In this document: one piece after another, positions 25,333 through 34,635 of the stretch
How positions within the stretch are numbered: the first letter of the stretch is position 1
How the letters are laid out: every line of letters starts with the position of its first letter
DNA from: JADGHX01 sp035760965
GTDB lineage: Bacteria > Pseudomonadota > Gammaproteobacteria > Steroidobacterales > Steroidobacteraceae
NCBI GenBank assembly: GCA_035760965.1
Contig: DASTRY010000035.1
Location: 186,001-250,000 of the forward strand
Direction: 5' to 3'
Length of the DNA: 64,000 nt
Made by a program: the position numbers and the translations under genes
The notes under the pieces: generated by a model
What the model was told of the DNA's origin: nothing
Seen by the model: the letters and a program-made list of their open reading frames with translations, nothing else
Database searches by the model: none

Positions 25333-25680
25333 TGCTGTTCTCCCGGACACTGGCGGAGCTCACGCATTCCATCTGCGCCGTGTTACCGCCGCATTTCTGC
25401 CGCGGTCCGACCTGTTAAAGATGAAATGACCCATTACCAACGAAGCACAATGAGGAGCAGACCGAAACGGTTCCGGCACGTGCGCCGCGACAGCGTTCCT
25501 CATATGGGAGTCGTTGCTCGCGGCCGAGCGCGGCATCGCTCGTGGCACTTCGGATTGCGCCGCAGGCGCCGGCGGAGCAGTGCGGCATCGACGCCGAAAG
25601 CGCGAGCGTCGCTTTCGAGTGAGCGTGCTACCACAGCCGTGGGGGGCTGTTGGACCCTCGCGCGTGAATGCGTCCGCGCG
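25333..25680. other. Intergenic region upstream of paoABC
   Basis: These 348 bases lie between the paoA start and the end of the TonB receptor gene, both on the minus strand. The part near 25400-25440 is noticeably AT-richer and should hold the paoABC promoter, though no certain hexamers were recognised. A short imperfect hairpin (ACAGCC 25633-25638 with GGCTGT 25645-25650) lies just after the receptor stop. No gene is supported. Confidence 0.4.
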
Positions 25681-28464
25681 TCAGCGCCCGGGGCTGTAGC
25701 CGATCCGAAAGAAGTACAGCCGGCCAAGGAGCCGGTAGGTGGCGGGGCTCGTGTTGCCGATCGCGTTGAGGTATGGCGGCTCGCGATCGGTCAAGTTGCT
25801 GATGCCTGCATGCACTTGCAATGCGGGCCAGCTGTAACTGGCCTCGACATCGTGATACGTGACAGAGGGCACGGCGTCGCAGTAGAGCGTGTTGTCGAGC
25901 GTCGTCGAGCAATCGGTGTACGAGCCGATCCACTGCAGCGTGTACCGTGCGCTCCAGCCGTCACGAGTCCACGTCGCCCCGCCCAGCGCTCGCCACTTCG
26001 GAAGGATCAGACCTCCATTGCCGCGGCCCGCCTTCGGGAGCGTCTCGCTGCCCTCGAAAACCTGCGCATCGTATCTTCCGAGCGCGCTCACGAGCGCTTG
26101 CACGCTGAATCGACCCGCCCGCGTCGGGAGATCGACGCTGCCCGCGAAATCGGCCCCCTGCACGGTCACGCGGCCCAGATTGCTTCTGCGAATGTCGATG
26201 AGACGCAGCGAGCCATCGGGGAATCGCTCCATCTTCGCGCAGGCGAGCGGTGTGCCGTGGTTCGCGCACTCATTCGCGATCGCTTCCGGGTCGCCTTGTT
26301 CGATGAAGTCGTCCAGCCGGGTATGAAAGTAGTCCGCGCTCGCGTGCCAGGCGAGTCGCCCAGTCGACCGGAACGCGATGCCTGCCGCGAACGAGTAGCC
26401 CTGTTCCGGACCGAGCGCCGTGTTTCCGCCCTGATGCATGAGGCTCACATCATCTTCGATTTGCGTGTAGCGACCGCCCGGCACGCCATTCGCCGCGCAA
26501 TGCCGCTGCTGCTCGGGCGTAGGCGAGTCGCCGCACGGATCTGGAGGCGACAGCGAAGCGGTGACGACTTGAGATTGATACAGCTCGTCGATTGCCGGCG
26601 CACGGAACACACTCGAGTAGTCGACGTGCATCGACCACGAAGCGCTCGACGCCCAATGCAATCCCGCATGCCACGTCGTGCGCGTGCCGAAGACGTCGAA
26701 GTCGGATAGCCGCGCACCGAGCGCGGCGTCGAGCTGACCGAGCTTGCTGTCCTCGCGGATCATGGGCGCACGCATCTCGGCGTAGCCTTCCCAAGCCTTG
26801 AAGGAACCGCCGGGGATGTCCGCGACAAGTCCTTCGCCCACCGCGCCTCCTTCGCGTTGCGGATCGTAGCGATACGCGCCGGACTCGCGCCGCAGCTCCG
26901 TCCCGAAAGCCCAGTCGATGGGCCCGGTCGGAAGCCGTCCCCAGGGACCCTCGAATTGCAGCGTGGCGATTCGTTGGGCATTCGTGCCGTGATCGCGAAG
27001 GGCGCTGGTCATGTAAGCCAGCTGGTCGGGCGTGATCGTGCCTGCGCCGCCGAAGAGGTTGATGGGAACGCAGCCCGCGATCACGGCCGCCTGCGGCACG
27101 ATTCCGGTCGCGGCATCAGGTGTGCCGCATACGATTTTTCCGGTGCTGTCCGGCCCCGACGGCCCGAGGCCCGCGACGAATCGCTCGGCGATCGGCAATC
27201 CTGATTCGCGCGTTACGGCGCTGGACTGCGCAGTGGACACGGTCCCTTCCCAATTCCACTCGCCGATGCGTCCGCGCGCACCGACGAGAGCGCGCCACAG
27301 AGTCACGTGCTCGCTGTAGCCGCGCTCATCGAGCTCCGCCAACCGCCGCGTTCCGACGAAGACGTCTGTTCCGAACGGGTTGTAGTAGTTGCTTGCTGGT
27401 ATGTAACGCGTGCCGTCCGGCAGCTCGGGAGCCGCATTCAGCGGCAGCATGTAGGGCGCCGGCGCGAGTCGCTGTGCCGATTCGCGCCGGCTCAGGAGTC
27501 CTTCGCCGAAGAGCTCCACGCCCTCACGCGGCGACAGAGTGCCCGCGAGCCAGAGCGAGCCGCGCTCGTTCGGCGTCTGGAGCAGGTTGTACGGCGCGTA
27601 GTTGAAAACGTCGTCGGCACGCACGGGCCGCCAGTCTTCGGCACTCCGCCCGGAGCCTCCCGGAACGCGCGTATATCTGCCGGGATCGAGCCCGAGTGCG
27701 TTCTCGGGACCGATGATGAACCGGCCGTTTGCGATTGCGGGCGAGCCTGCCGGTACTCGTTCGCCATCCGTCGAAGCGAAGGTGATCGGCTGCGCGGAGT
27801 ACGCGCGATCGGCCATCGAGACGCCTCGCTGGTGCACGTAGTCGGCGCCCAGCATCCAGTTGCCGGCGGTCAGCTCGCCGCCAACGAGCGCTTGCGCTCT
27901 CGCGATGTCGCCGTCGCCGCGATCGCTGCGTGAGAGCTGCGCGCCGGTTTCGATTCCGGTGAAGGCGGAGCGTGTGATGACATTGACGACCCCGCCGATG
28001 GCCTCCGCGCCATACACCGCGGAGCGGCCCATCGTGAGCACCTCGACCCGCTCGACCATCGACAGCGGTATCGAATTGAGGTCGACGGACGAATCCGCCC
28101 CGACGCCGCTGTTCGGGAGCCTCCGCCCGTTCAGCAACACGAGCGTTCGTTGCGGCCCAAGGCCGCGGAGGCCGATGCGAACGGAACCGTCACCACTGTT
28201 GTTCACGTTCGTGTTCGCGGGCGCTCCGGTGTTGTGGGGCAATGTCTGAAGGATCGCGCCGAGCGAGTCGGCTCCTGCGCGGTTGAGCTCTTCGCGCGTG
28301 ACGACGACGAGCGCGGCTTCCGCTTCCGTCTCGGTCTGAATGCGTGAGCCCGTCACGGTCACGCGCGGAACGGCTACCTCACCGGCGTTCTGCGCGGATG
28401 CCGCGTGCGTTGTCGCGACGAGCACAGCGAATGCGATCCATGCCGGCGCCGCAACCCGAATCAC
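25681..28464 (-). CDS. TonB-dependent receptor, coupled to CadC-like regulator
   Basis: A 927-residue outer-membrane receptor. The signal peptide (IRVAAPAWIAFAVLVATTHA) is followed by VTVTGSRIQTETEAEA. The plug domain carries LGPQRTLVLLNGRRLPNSG and SMVERVEVLTMGRSAVYGAEAI. The barrel ends YFFRIGYSPGR without the usual terminal Phe. The GSRI..E plug belongs to the large oar-like/CirA-like group often used for peptide or glycan import. The GTG start overlaps the stop of the upstream regulator gene (GTGA), making a translationally coupled regulator-receptor pair. Confidence 0.92.
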   Translation of the reverse strand: MIRVAAPAWIAFAVLVATTHAASAQNAGEVAVPRVTVTGSRIQTETEAEAALVVVTREELNRAGADSLGAILQTLPHNTGAPANTNVNNSGDGSVRIGLRGLGPQRTLVLLNGRRLPNSGVGADSSVDLNSIPLSMVERVEVLTMGRSAVYGAEAIGGVVNVITRSAFTGIETGAQLSRSDRGDGDIARAQALVGGELTAGNWMLGADYVHQRGVSMADRAYSAQPITFASTDGERVPAGSPAIANGRFIIGPENALGLDPGRYTRVPGGSGRSAEDWRPVRADDVFNYAPYNLLQTPNERGSLWLAGTLSPREGVELFGEGLLSRRESAQRLAPAPYMLPLNAAPELPDGTRYIPASNYYNPFGTDVFVGTRRLAELDERGYSEHVTLWRALVGARGRIGEWNWEGTVSTAQSSAVTRESGLPIAERFVAGLGPSGPDSTGKIVCGTPDAATGIVPQAAVIAGCVPINLFGGAGTITPDQLAYMTSALRDHGTNAQRIATLQFEGPWGRLPTGPIDWAFGTELRRESGAYRYDPQREGGAVGEGLVADIPGGSFKAWEGYAEMRAPMIREDSKLGQLDAALGARLSDFDVFGTRTTWHAGLHWASSASWSMHVDYSSVFRAPAIDELYQSQVVTASLSPPDPCGDSPTPEQQRHCAANGVPGGRYTQIEDDVSLMHQGGNTALGPEQGYSFAAGIAFRSTGRLAWHASADYFHTRLDDFIEQGDPEAIANECANHGTPLACAKMERFPDGSLRLIDIRRSNLGRVTVQGADFAGSVDLPTRAGRFSVQALVSALGRYDAQVFEGSETLPKAGRGNGGLILPKWRALGGATWTRDGWSARYTLQWIGSYTDCSTTLDNTLYCDAVPSVTYHDVEASYSWPALQVHAGISNLTDREPPYLNAIGNTSPATYRLLGRLYFFRIGYSPGR

Positions 28465-30857
28465 GGTGGGGAGGTCCGGGCCGACGCATCCTGCGGTGAG
28501 ATGGGCAGCGCGCGCTCACGCTTCATTTGTGCGAACAGCTCGCGCTGACGATCGAGGTAGCGCCGCGCTTCCTCGTTCAGGGCCTTGAAGCGCGGATGGG
28601 TTCTGAGATGTTCGTACAACGGGTCTCGCTCCGACACGTACCACCATCGGTACAGCTTATGAGTACGGACGCTGATCGCGAGCTGCTCGAGCGCGCGCTC
28701 GTCGTCGCCGAGGATCGCGTACGCGGCGGCGCGCTCGCGGCTGAACCAATCCGGTACGCGACCGACGCTGTGGGTGTCGAGCAGCACCAACGTGGATTGC
28801 GCGAGCCCGCGACCCCGTTCGACTTCCCCGGCGAGGGTCAGCAGATGCGCGTACACCAGTGCGAGGCCGCGCCGCCACATCGGCAATCCGCTATCGCGCA
28901 GCGCGTACGCGTTTTCGAGGGTTTTGAGGGCGGGTGCGAAGTTGCCGGTTGCGATGGCCTCGTCGCGCAATGCTTCCGCGTCGGGGGCACCCGGGCCGCC
29001 GTCCTCCCATTCCTCTGTCGAGATGTCTCGCAGCAGGGCGGCGGCGCCGTGCCGATCGCCGCGAAACTGCGCCAACGGAACCCGGGCCTGCGGTGGCGCT
29101 TCGCCGAGCACGGCTGCCGCAGCCGCGGGCTCGCCGAGCTCGAGATAGATATCTCGCGCCAGTATCCGCGCGTTCATCGCCTTGGTATCCGCTGCGAGCA
29201 GGCGTTCGACGAGCTGGGCGGCATCGGCGAATTCCCCGCTGTACTCGTAGCGCGAGCTGGCGAGCTGAAAGAGCGCGGTTGGCAAGCCCGGTTTGAGGGC
29301 GAGCGCCTCACGCACGAGGCGGTCGTGCTCGGCCACGTCACTGCGCAGGATCATGACGAAGAAGGCCTGACGCAGATACAACTCGGGCGTCATCGGATCG
29401 ATCTGGATTGCACGATTGATCGTGTCGATGGCTTCGCCCGCACGCGACTGGCCCCACAGGAAATTGGCGAACTGCGCGTAGCCGGCTCCGTAGTTGGGCG
29501 CGAGCTCGAGCCCTTTGCGATACAGCGCTTCGGCCTGCGCCGGATCGCGGGATGAGCGCGCGCGCTCGATCCAGGCTTCACCCAGCGCGGGATTCAGCTC
29601 GAGGGCGCGCGCGAACGCCTGCTCCATCTGCGTCTCGATTTCGGGCGGCCGCGGCTGACTCGGGTCGCCTTGCAGGCGCAGAGCCTGGCCGAGCGCGAGG
29701 TACGCGCGCGCGAAGCCCTGATCGAGAATCGTCGCGCGTCGAAAGAGCTCCACCGCGTGTCTCGCGTCATCCGGTGCGCCGCTGGCCAGTAACCGCTGGC
29801 CGCGAATATAGACTTGATAGGCATCCAGACTGATCTGGGTCGCCGCGCCACCGTCGCTGTTTGCAGGCTCGGCTTCCGCGCCGAGGCGCGAGGCGACACT
29901 CCGCACGACGTCGTCGCGAAGGGAAGCGATGTCCGACAACGGGCGCTGGAGGCTTGCCGACCAGAGCTGGCGCCGCATCTCGGCATCGATCAGCTGAACG
30001 TCCACGTGCACGCGTTCGCGGATGCGTTCCGCGCCTCCTTGCAGCAGAAATCGCGCATGCAGCTTGCGACCGAGGGCGCGAATGTCGCCTCCCGAGGGAC
30101 CTTCCGGGACGGTCGTCGAGCTCGCCGCTACCACGGTGAGCCCCTTCAGGGCGGCGAGGCGATTGCGGATGATGTCCGTGACGCTCTGGGCGACCAGTAC
30201 GCCCGCCTCGTCACTTCCGGTGGTGCGCAAGGGCAGCACGGCGACCGTTCGGGACTCCGGCGCGATCAGCGAAGGCAGCGCGCCCATCGAGGGACTGCGA
30301 GAGAGCCAGACGAACAGCCCGCCGACCAGCAGCAGAGCGAGGGCGGCCGCGCCCATATAAATGAGTCGCGTTCGGCGCAGCCTCGGTGGATTTGCAGTCG
30401 GCTGCGCGCCGGCTGGAGGTTCTGTCGCGGCCCTCGGGCGTTCCTCAGGCGGGGGCGCTGCGCCGGCTTTTGGGCCTTCTGCGGCCGGCAGTGGCGGGCT
30501 CGCTCTGGTGACCGGCTGCGCGGGTTCGGTCGCAGGCGGCTCGATATTGCCAATGAAGCGGTAGCCCTTCCGCGGCACCGTCTCGATGTAGCGGGGCGTT
30601 TCGGCTTCATCCTGAAGCGCAACCCGCAGCTTGCGCACTGCCGAGTTCAGCCCGGTGTCGAAATCCACCACCCCCTTGGGCCAGAGTCGTGCGATCAGCT
30701 GCTCACGAGTGACGAGCTCGCCGGGGTGTTCGAGCAATTCGAGCAGAATTTGTAAAGGCTGATCCTGCAAGCGCAGCTTGCGGCCGTCTTTGCTGAGCTC
30801 GCCGATGTCGAGGCGCAGCTCCCAGCCATCGAAGCGGGCAATCCGAGACTGTTGCAT
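28461..30857 (-). CDS. CadC/ToxR-like membrane regulator with TPR domain
   Basis: A 798-residue membrane-anchored regulator. Residues 1-105 form an OmpR-type winged helix (RLQDQPLQILLELLEHPGELVTREQL, VRKLRVALQDEAETPRYIETVPRKGYRF). A Pro/Ala-rich linker follows, then one transmembrane helix near residues 170-190 (YMGAAALALLLVGGLFVWL). After that comes a periplasmic part with an adenylate-cyclase-like VAVLPL..TGS segment and many TPR helices. The DNA-binding end is cytoplasmic, and the TPR end could sense a periplasmic or envelope signal. It overlaps the receptor gene, which it may control. Confidence 0.9.
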   Translation of the reverse strand: MQQSRIARFDGWELRLDIGELSKDGRKLRLQDQPLQILLELLEHPGELVTREQLIARLWPKGVVDFDTGLNSAVRKLRVALQDEAETPRYIETVPRKGYRFIGNIEPPATEPAQPVTRASPPLPAAEGPKAGAAPPPEERPRAATEPPAGAQPTANPPRLRRTRLIYMGAAALALLLVGGLFVWLSRSPSMGALPSLIAPESRTVAVLPLRTTGSDEAGVLVAQSVTDIIRNRLAALKGLTVVAASSTTVPEGPSGGDIRALGRKLHARFLLQGGAERIRERVHVDVQLIDAEMRRQLWSASLQRPLSDIASLRDDVVRSVASRLGAEAEPANSDGGAATQISLDAYQVYIRGQRLLASGAPDDARHAVELFRRATILDQGFARAYLALGQALRLQGDPSQPRPPEIETQMEQAFARALELNPALGEAWIERARSSRDPAQAEALYRKGLELAPNYGAGYAQFANFLWGQSRAGEAIDTINRAIQIDPMTPELYLRQAFFVMILRSDVAEHDRLVREALALKPGLPTALFQLASSRYEYSGEFADAAQLVERLLAADTKAMNARILARDIYLELGEPAAAAAVLGEAPPQARVPLAQFRGDRHGAAALLRDISTEEWEDGGPGAPDAEALRDEAIATGNFAPALKTLENAYALRDSGLPMWRRGLALVYAHLLTLAGEVERGRGLAQSTLVLLDTHSVGRVPDWFSRERAAAYAILGDDERALEQLAISVRTHKLYRWWYVSERDPLYEHLRTHPRFKALNEEARRYLDRQRELFAQMKRERALPISPQDASARTSPP

Positions 30858-31084
30858 TCGCGGCGAAAAGCCCCCGAGGGGCGGCGCGCAGCCGCTCCCG
30901 TTGCTGTTCTTCTGTTAAAGGTTGGACCGTCGGCTCTGATCAGATACGGATCATACCGAAACCAGAGATAAACAAGCTCCGGACCATGGAGCCTCCGGGT
31001 AGCGCGGCCCACTGTGCAGCCCGCAGACGCGCCGCTTCAGCGGCCGACCTGCGACGTCTAGCACCCGCTACACAGGAGAATGCC

Positions 31085-31438
31085 ATGAAGTTCGTTACCG
31101 CCTTCGCGAGCGCCACCTTGCTCGCCCTCGTTGCGAGTCACCCTGCCGCGGCGGCCGATCCGGCCGGGGAAGCGCGATCCATCGTGGTGCAGTTCGCGGA
31201 TCTCAACCTGGACACACGCGCGGGCGCGGCGCACCTGTTGCGCCGGATCCGGAATGCCGCGGAGCGGGTCTGCGCGAACCCGGACCGGTCCCTCGAGAAG
31301 CGGATGCAGGAAAAGGCCTGCATCAAATTCGCGATCTCCAACGCGGTCGCCACGGTCGACCGGCCGATGGTCTCGCAGTACGTCATAGCCCGATCGGGGG
31401 CGCAGGAACCCGCTCATGACGAGGTTCCGCACCCGTAG
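31085..31438 (+). CDS. UrcA family protein (copy 1)
   Basis: A 117-residue exported protein of the UrcA family. ATG at 31085 follows AGGAGAATGCC and gives a signal peptide (MKFVTAFASATLLALVASH, cut near AAAADP). The core VVQFADLNLDTRAGAAHLLRRIRNAAERVC and a second Cys near ACIKFAISNAV match the family, in which two cysteines probably form a disulfide. The role is unknown; members are common in alpha- and some gammaproteobacteria. A second member starts at 63293. It is divergent from the CadC-like regulator across 227 bases. Confidence 0.85.
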   Translation: MKFVTAFASATLLALVASHPAAAADPAGEARSIVVQFADLNLDTRAGAAHLLRRIRNAAERVCANPDRSLEKRMQEKACIKFAISNAVATVDRPMVSQYVIARSGAQEPAHDEVPHP

Positions 31439-31480
31439 TGCCGGCACGTGATGGCCCACTCCCACATCGAGAGATCACCG

Positions 31481-31933
31481 ATGAAGTGTTTCACATTCGT
31501 TCTGTCCGTCTCTGCCGCCGTTCTCGGCGTCGTGGCAAGCGCCGAGGCTCACCACTCCTATGCGATGTTCGACCACTCACGCACAGAAACCGTCGAAGGC
31601 ACCGTCGCCAAGCTCGAGTGGATCAACCCGCACGTCTACGTGTGGGTGTACGTGAAGAAGAAGGAGGGCACCGGGTATGACCTCTTCGGATTCGAGAACG
31701 GCCCGGTGTCGATGATGGCTCGCGTAGGGTGGACGAAAGATTCGCTCAAGCCCGGCGAGAAAGTGAGCGTGCAGTTCTTCCCGCTGCAGGATGGGCGCAC
31801 CGGCGGTTACTTCATCAAGGCGATCCGGGCCGATGGCGAGCTTCTGATCGGCGACACCCACGCACCGGGTGTCGCCGCGGCCATCGGCAAGGAAACGCTC
31901 GAAAAAACGCAAGCCGCAGGAGCGAAGCAATGA
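31481..31933 (+). CDS. DUF6152 family exported protein (module copy 2)
   Basis: A 150-residue exported protein. ATG at 31481 gives the signal MKCFTFVLSVSAAVLGVVAS, and the mature chain begins AHHSYAMFDHSRT. LEWINPHVYVWV and VGWTKDSLKPGEKV align strand for strand with the copy at 4812 (LQWTNPHVWIEL, VGWTRDSVKAGDVV). Its stop overlaps the start of the following unknown-function gene (ATGA), so the two are translationally coupled. The gene order is reversed relative to the first copy. Confidence 0.87.
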   Translation: MKCFTFVLSVSAAVLGVVASAEAHHSYAMFDHSRTETVEGTVAKLEWINPHVYVWVYVKKKEGTGYDLFGFENGPVSMMARVGWTKDSLKPGEKVSVQFFPLQDGRTGGYFIKAIRADGELLIGDTHAPGVAAAIGKETLEKTQAAGAKQ

Positions 31934-32739
31934 TGCCACGCTCACTGCGACTGCGCGTTCCGCTCGCCGTGATTGGCACACTGGTCATGACGTCGCCGGT
32001 CATTTCGGCCGGCGGAAGTGCCGGTGCTTCATACCGCGCGCTGGAGAAGCTTCCGGACTTCAGCGGCTGGTGGTATCTGCAGCTCGCGCCCGACGAGACT
32101 CCGGCCCGCTATTACGCGGGTGCCTCCTTTCGCGCCGAAATCGCGGCAAAGTTGGCGGCCGCCGGCCCGGACCCGCGGCAAGGCGACGGCCCGGCGTTGA
32201 AGGCTTTGCAGTGTCGGCCACCGATGTTCATCGGTCTGAACGGCGGGTTCGCCGAGGATATCGAGTTCCTGTTCACGCCCGGTCGCGTCACGCTGCTCAA
32301 TGAGAGCGGCCTCGTGCGGCGGATCTACACCGACGGCACGCTGCCGGACGAGGCCGAGCGAACGAACGCGGGAATCTCGACGGGACACTGGGAAGGTCGC
32401 ACCCTCGTCGTCGAGACGCACGCGCTGAATCCGACCGCGCGCATCGGCCCGAACTGGCCGGGCATGCCCACCATCGGTCACCACGTCCGCGTGTTCGAGC
32501 GCATGTCGCTGAAGGATGCCGACACGCTCGAGATCGTCATGCGGCTCGATGCGCCCGAGGCGCTCACCGAGCCGTTCACGACCACCTTCGTGTATCAGCG
32601 CGATCACGGTCACCGCTTCCACGAGCAGAGCGATTGCGTGGACGAGGATCGGGCGATCGATCCCGGCTCCGGCTCGCAGCGCTTCGATCTGTCACCGCCG
32701 GCGGATCTGCCGCCGCCGCCGAGCAGTGGCGCATCGTAA
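31930..32739 (+). CDS. Secreted protein of unknown function with GHWEGRTLVVET motif (module copy 2)
   Basis: A 269-residue secreted protein homologous to the product of 3962-4795. A signal-like N-terminus (RLRVPLAVIGTLVMTSPVIS) precedes the motif order DFSGWW, RRIYTDGTLPDEAE, STGHWEGRTLVVETHAL and a C-terminal TFVYQRDHGHRF. The start overlaps the DUF6152 stop. The repeated pairing argues that this family and DUF6152 function as a unit. Here a Tat-exported FAD oxidase follows. No catalytic motif is recognised. Confidence 0.75.
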   Translation: MMPRSLRLRVPLAVIGTLVMTSPVISAGGSAGASYRALEKLPDFSGWWYLQLAPDETPARYYAGASFRAEIAAKLAAAGPDPRQGDGPALKALQCRPPMFIGLNGGFAEDIEFLFTPGRVTLLNESGLVRRIYTDGTLPDEAERTNAGISTGHWEGRTLVVETHALNPTARIGPNWPGMPTIGHHVRVFERMSLKDADTLEIVMRLDAPEALTEPFTTTFVYQRDHGHRFHEQSDCVDEDRAIDPGSGSQRFDLSPPADLPPPPSSGAS

Positions 32740-32791
32740 GCAACGTGCCGCGCGTTCACCTCAATCCTTTCATCCATTCGACGAGGTCAGC

Positions 32792-34309
32792 ATGCTCCTG
32801 AACAGAAGAAAATTCGTGCGCTCGCTGGCAGCGGCCACGGTGGCCTTACCGGCAGCGAAATTGTGGGCCAACGCGGGATTCGGGGCGTCCGTACCCGCCG
32901 TGACGGGCGCAGGGAAGGCGACCACACTCGCGGCTTCGGACATTGACGATCTGCGCCGCAGCCTGCGCGGCCAGTTACTGCTCGCGCAGGATCGGGGCTA
33001 CGACAGTGCGCGCCGGCTGTGGAATCCGATGTTCGACCGGCATCCCGCCCTCATCGCTCGATGCGCAGGAACGGAGGATGTCGTGCAGGCGGTGAAGTTT
33101 GCGCGAGCCCACGATCTGCTCACGGCAGTTCGTGGCGGCGGCCACAGCCTCTCCGGACAGTCGGCCTGCGACAACGGGCTGATGATCGACCTGTCTCCAA
33201 TGCGAGACGTCCGGATCGACGCGCAGCGCAAGCTCGGTCGCGCGCAGGGCGGTGCGCTGCTCGGCGATCTCGACCGACAGACGCAGGCGGTGGGCCTCGT
33301 CACGACGCTGGGCACGGCCACCGATACCGGCATCGCCGGGCTGACCTTGGGCGGCGGGATGGGCCGGCTCATGCGCAAGCACGGGCTCGCGTGCGACAAC
33401 CTGCGATCGGTGGAAATCGTGACGGCCGACGGCAAGGTTCTGCGCGCGGGCGCGAGCGACAATGCGGACCTGTTCTGGGCGGTGCGCGGCGGTGGCGGCA
33501 ACTTCGGCGTCGTCACGTCCTTCGAGTACCAGTTGCATCCGCTGCAGGACAAGGTGCTCGACGGAGTCCGCGTCTATTCCTACGACAAGGCGGTCAGCGT
33601 GATCGAGGCCGTGAATGATCTCGGCCGGCGAGCGCCAGATGAACTGTTGCTGGCGGCGGTGCTCGTGAACAACCCACCCAGCTCGCCGCGACCGGGCCGC
33701 ATCGCGCTGGTGGGCGTGACCTATCTGGGTGACCCCTCCGAAGGTGCGCGCTTGCTCGAGCCGCTGAACAAGCTCGGGCCGCCGCTGGCGGACGAAGTGT
33801 CGGCCAAGACGTACCTCGAAGCGCAGGGTGCGGCGACGTCGGAAGCGCCCGTCGCCGTTCCCGTGGTGACGCGCAGCGCTCCGTCGTACACGAAGACGGG
33901 CTTCACTGGTGCGCCCTCCACGCCGTTCTGCGATGAGCTCGTCCGGCACTTCGCCGCACTTCCGGAATCGGTGGAGGCGATCTGCGTTTACGGGCAGGTT
34001 GGAGGCGCCGTCAGTCGTGTCGCGCCGGATGCGACGGCCTACTGGAACCGCATGGCGGACTACGATCTCTTGATCATGGGCACTTGGACGGATCGATCGC
34101 AGGATCAAGACCACATCAAGGCGCTGCGCGGTTTCTGGAGCGGTGTGGAGCGGTTCACGCAAGGCTTCTACGTCAACTCCGAGCCTGGCGCCGACGATGC
34201 GCGCATCCGTGCGACCTACGGCGACAACTATCTGCGCCTGCGGGAGCTGAAGCGCAAGTACGATCCGGGCAATCTCTTCCGGCTCAATGCGAACATCAAG
34301 CCGGCGTGA
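32792..34309 (+). CDS. Tat-exported FAD-linked oxidase (BBE-like)
   Basis: A 505-residue FAD oxidoreductase of the PCMH/berberine-bridge group. The twin-arginine signal NRRKFVRSLAAATVALP leads into an N-terminal FAD domain with VRGGGHSLSGQS. H118 is the expected site of 8-alpha-histidyl FAD. The second FAD loop reads GTATDTGIAGLTLGGGMG and lacks the cysteine that makes bicovalent FAD in plant enzymes, so attachment is probably single. The C-terminal BBE motif NYLRLRELKRKYDPGNLFR is intact. Such oxidases act on sugars, alcohols or phenolics. It follows module copy 2 by 52 bases. Confidence 0.92.
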   Translation: MLLNRRKFVRSLAAATVALPAAKLWANAGFGASVPAVTGAGKATTLAASDIDDLRRSLRGQLLLAQDRGYDSARRLWNPMFDRHPALIARCAGTEDVVQAVKFARAHDLLTAVRGGGHSLSGQSACDNGLMIDLSPMRDVRIDAQRKLGRAQGGALLGDLDRQTQAVGLVTTLGTATDTGIAGLTLGGGMGRLMRKHGLACDNLRSVEIVTADGKVLRAGASDNADLFWAVRGGGGNFGVVTSFEYQLHPLQDKVLDGVRVYSYDKAVSVIEAVNDLGRRAPDELLLAAVLVNNPPSSPRPGRIALVGVTYLGDPSEGARLLEPLNKLGPPLADEVSAKTYLEAQGAATSEAPVAVPVVTRSAPSYTKTGFTGAPSTPFCDELVRHFAALPESVEAICVYGQVGGAVSRVAPDATAYWNRMADYDLLIMGTWTDRSQDQDHIKALRGFWSGVERFTQGFYVNSEPGADDARIRATYGDNYLRLRELKRKYDPGNLFRLNANIKPA

Positions 34310-34635
34310 TGTGAAATCCCTCCGCGCCTGAGGTGTCCGCTTTTCCGCGAAGCCGCTCTACCTGCGGTATCTGACTGAGCGCGAGCGCATCCCCGCGAAC
34401 GGATGCGCCGCGTTCAGAGGCCGTCGTGACGCCCATTCATCGGGCTCGGTGCGCAAGTCTGCGGCCGAACCGGCGACGAATGCGTACGGAGAGCGGATAA
34501 TGGTCGATGGGGTGGCCGGCACGATGATGAAGACCATCGATCGCCTTTCCATGGCGGACAGCGGTCATTTCATAAAGTACGACGGCAGCCGGCTTGCGTG
34601 GTGAGCGAGCGGACAGACGAGTAGAGGGGGAAACG
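34310..34635. other. Intergenic region with hairpin
   Basis: These 326 bases separate the FAD oxidase from the next plus-strand gene. A perfect hairpin lies at 34385-34408 (listed separately). The 3' part carries the GAGGGGG ribosome-binding site for the gene at 34636. Short frames here show no family resemblance. Confidence 0.45.
34385..34408. terminator. Perfect 8-bp hairpin downstream of FAD oxidase
   Basis: GCGCATCC (34385-34392) and GGATGCGC (34401-34408) are perfectly complementary around an 8-base loop, 75 bases after the oxidase stop. No T tract follows, so it is a weak candidate terminator or an mRNA 3'-end stabiliser. Confidence 0.35.

Noticed and set aside
25633..25650. Hairpin downstream of the TonB receptor gene as a terminator
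   Set aside because: Stem of only 6 bp without a T tract on the relevant strand.
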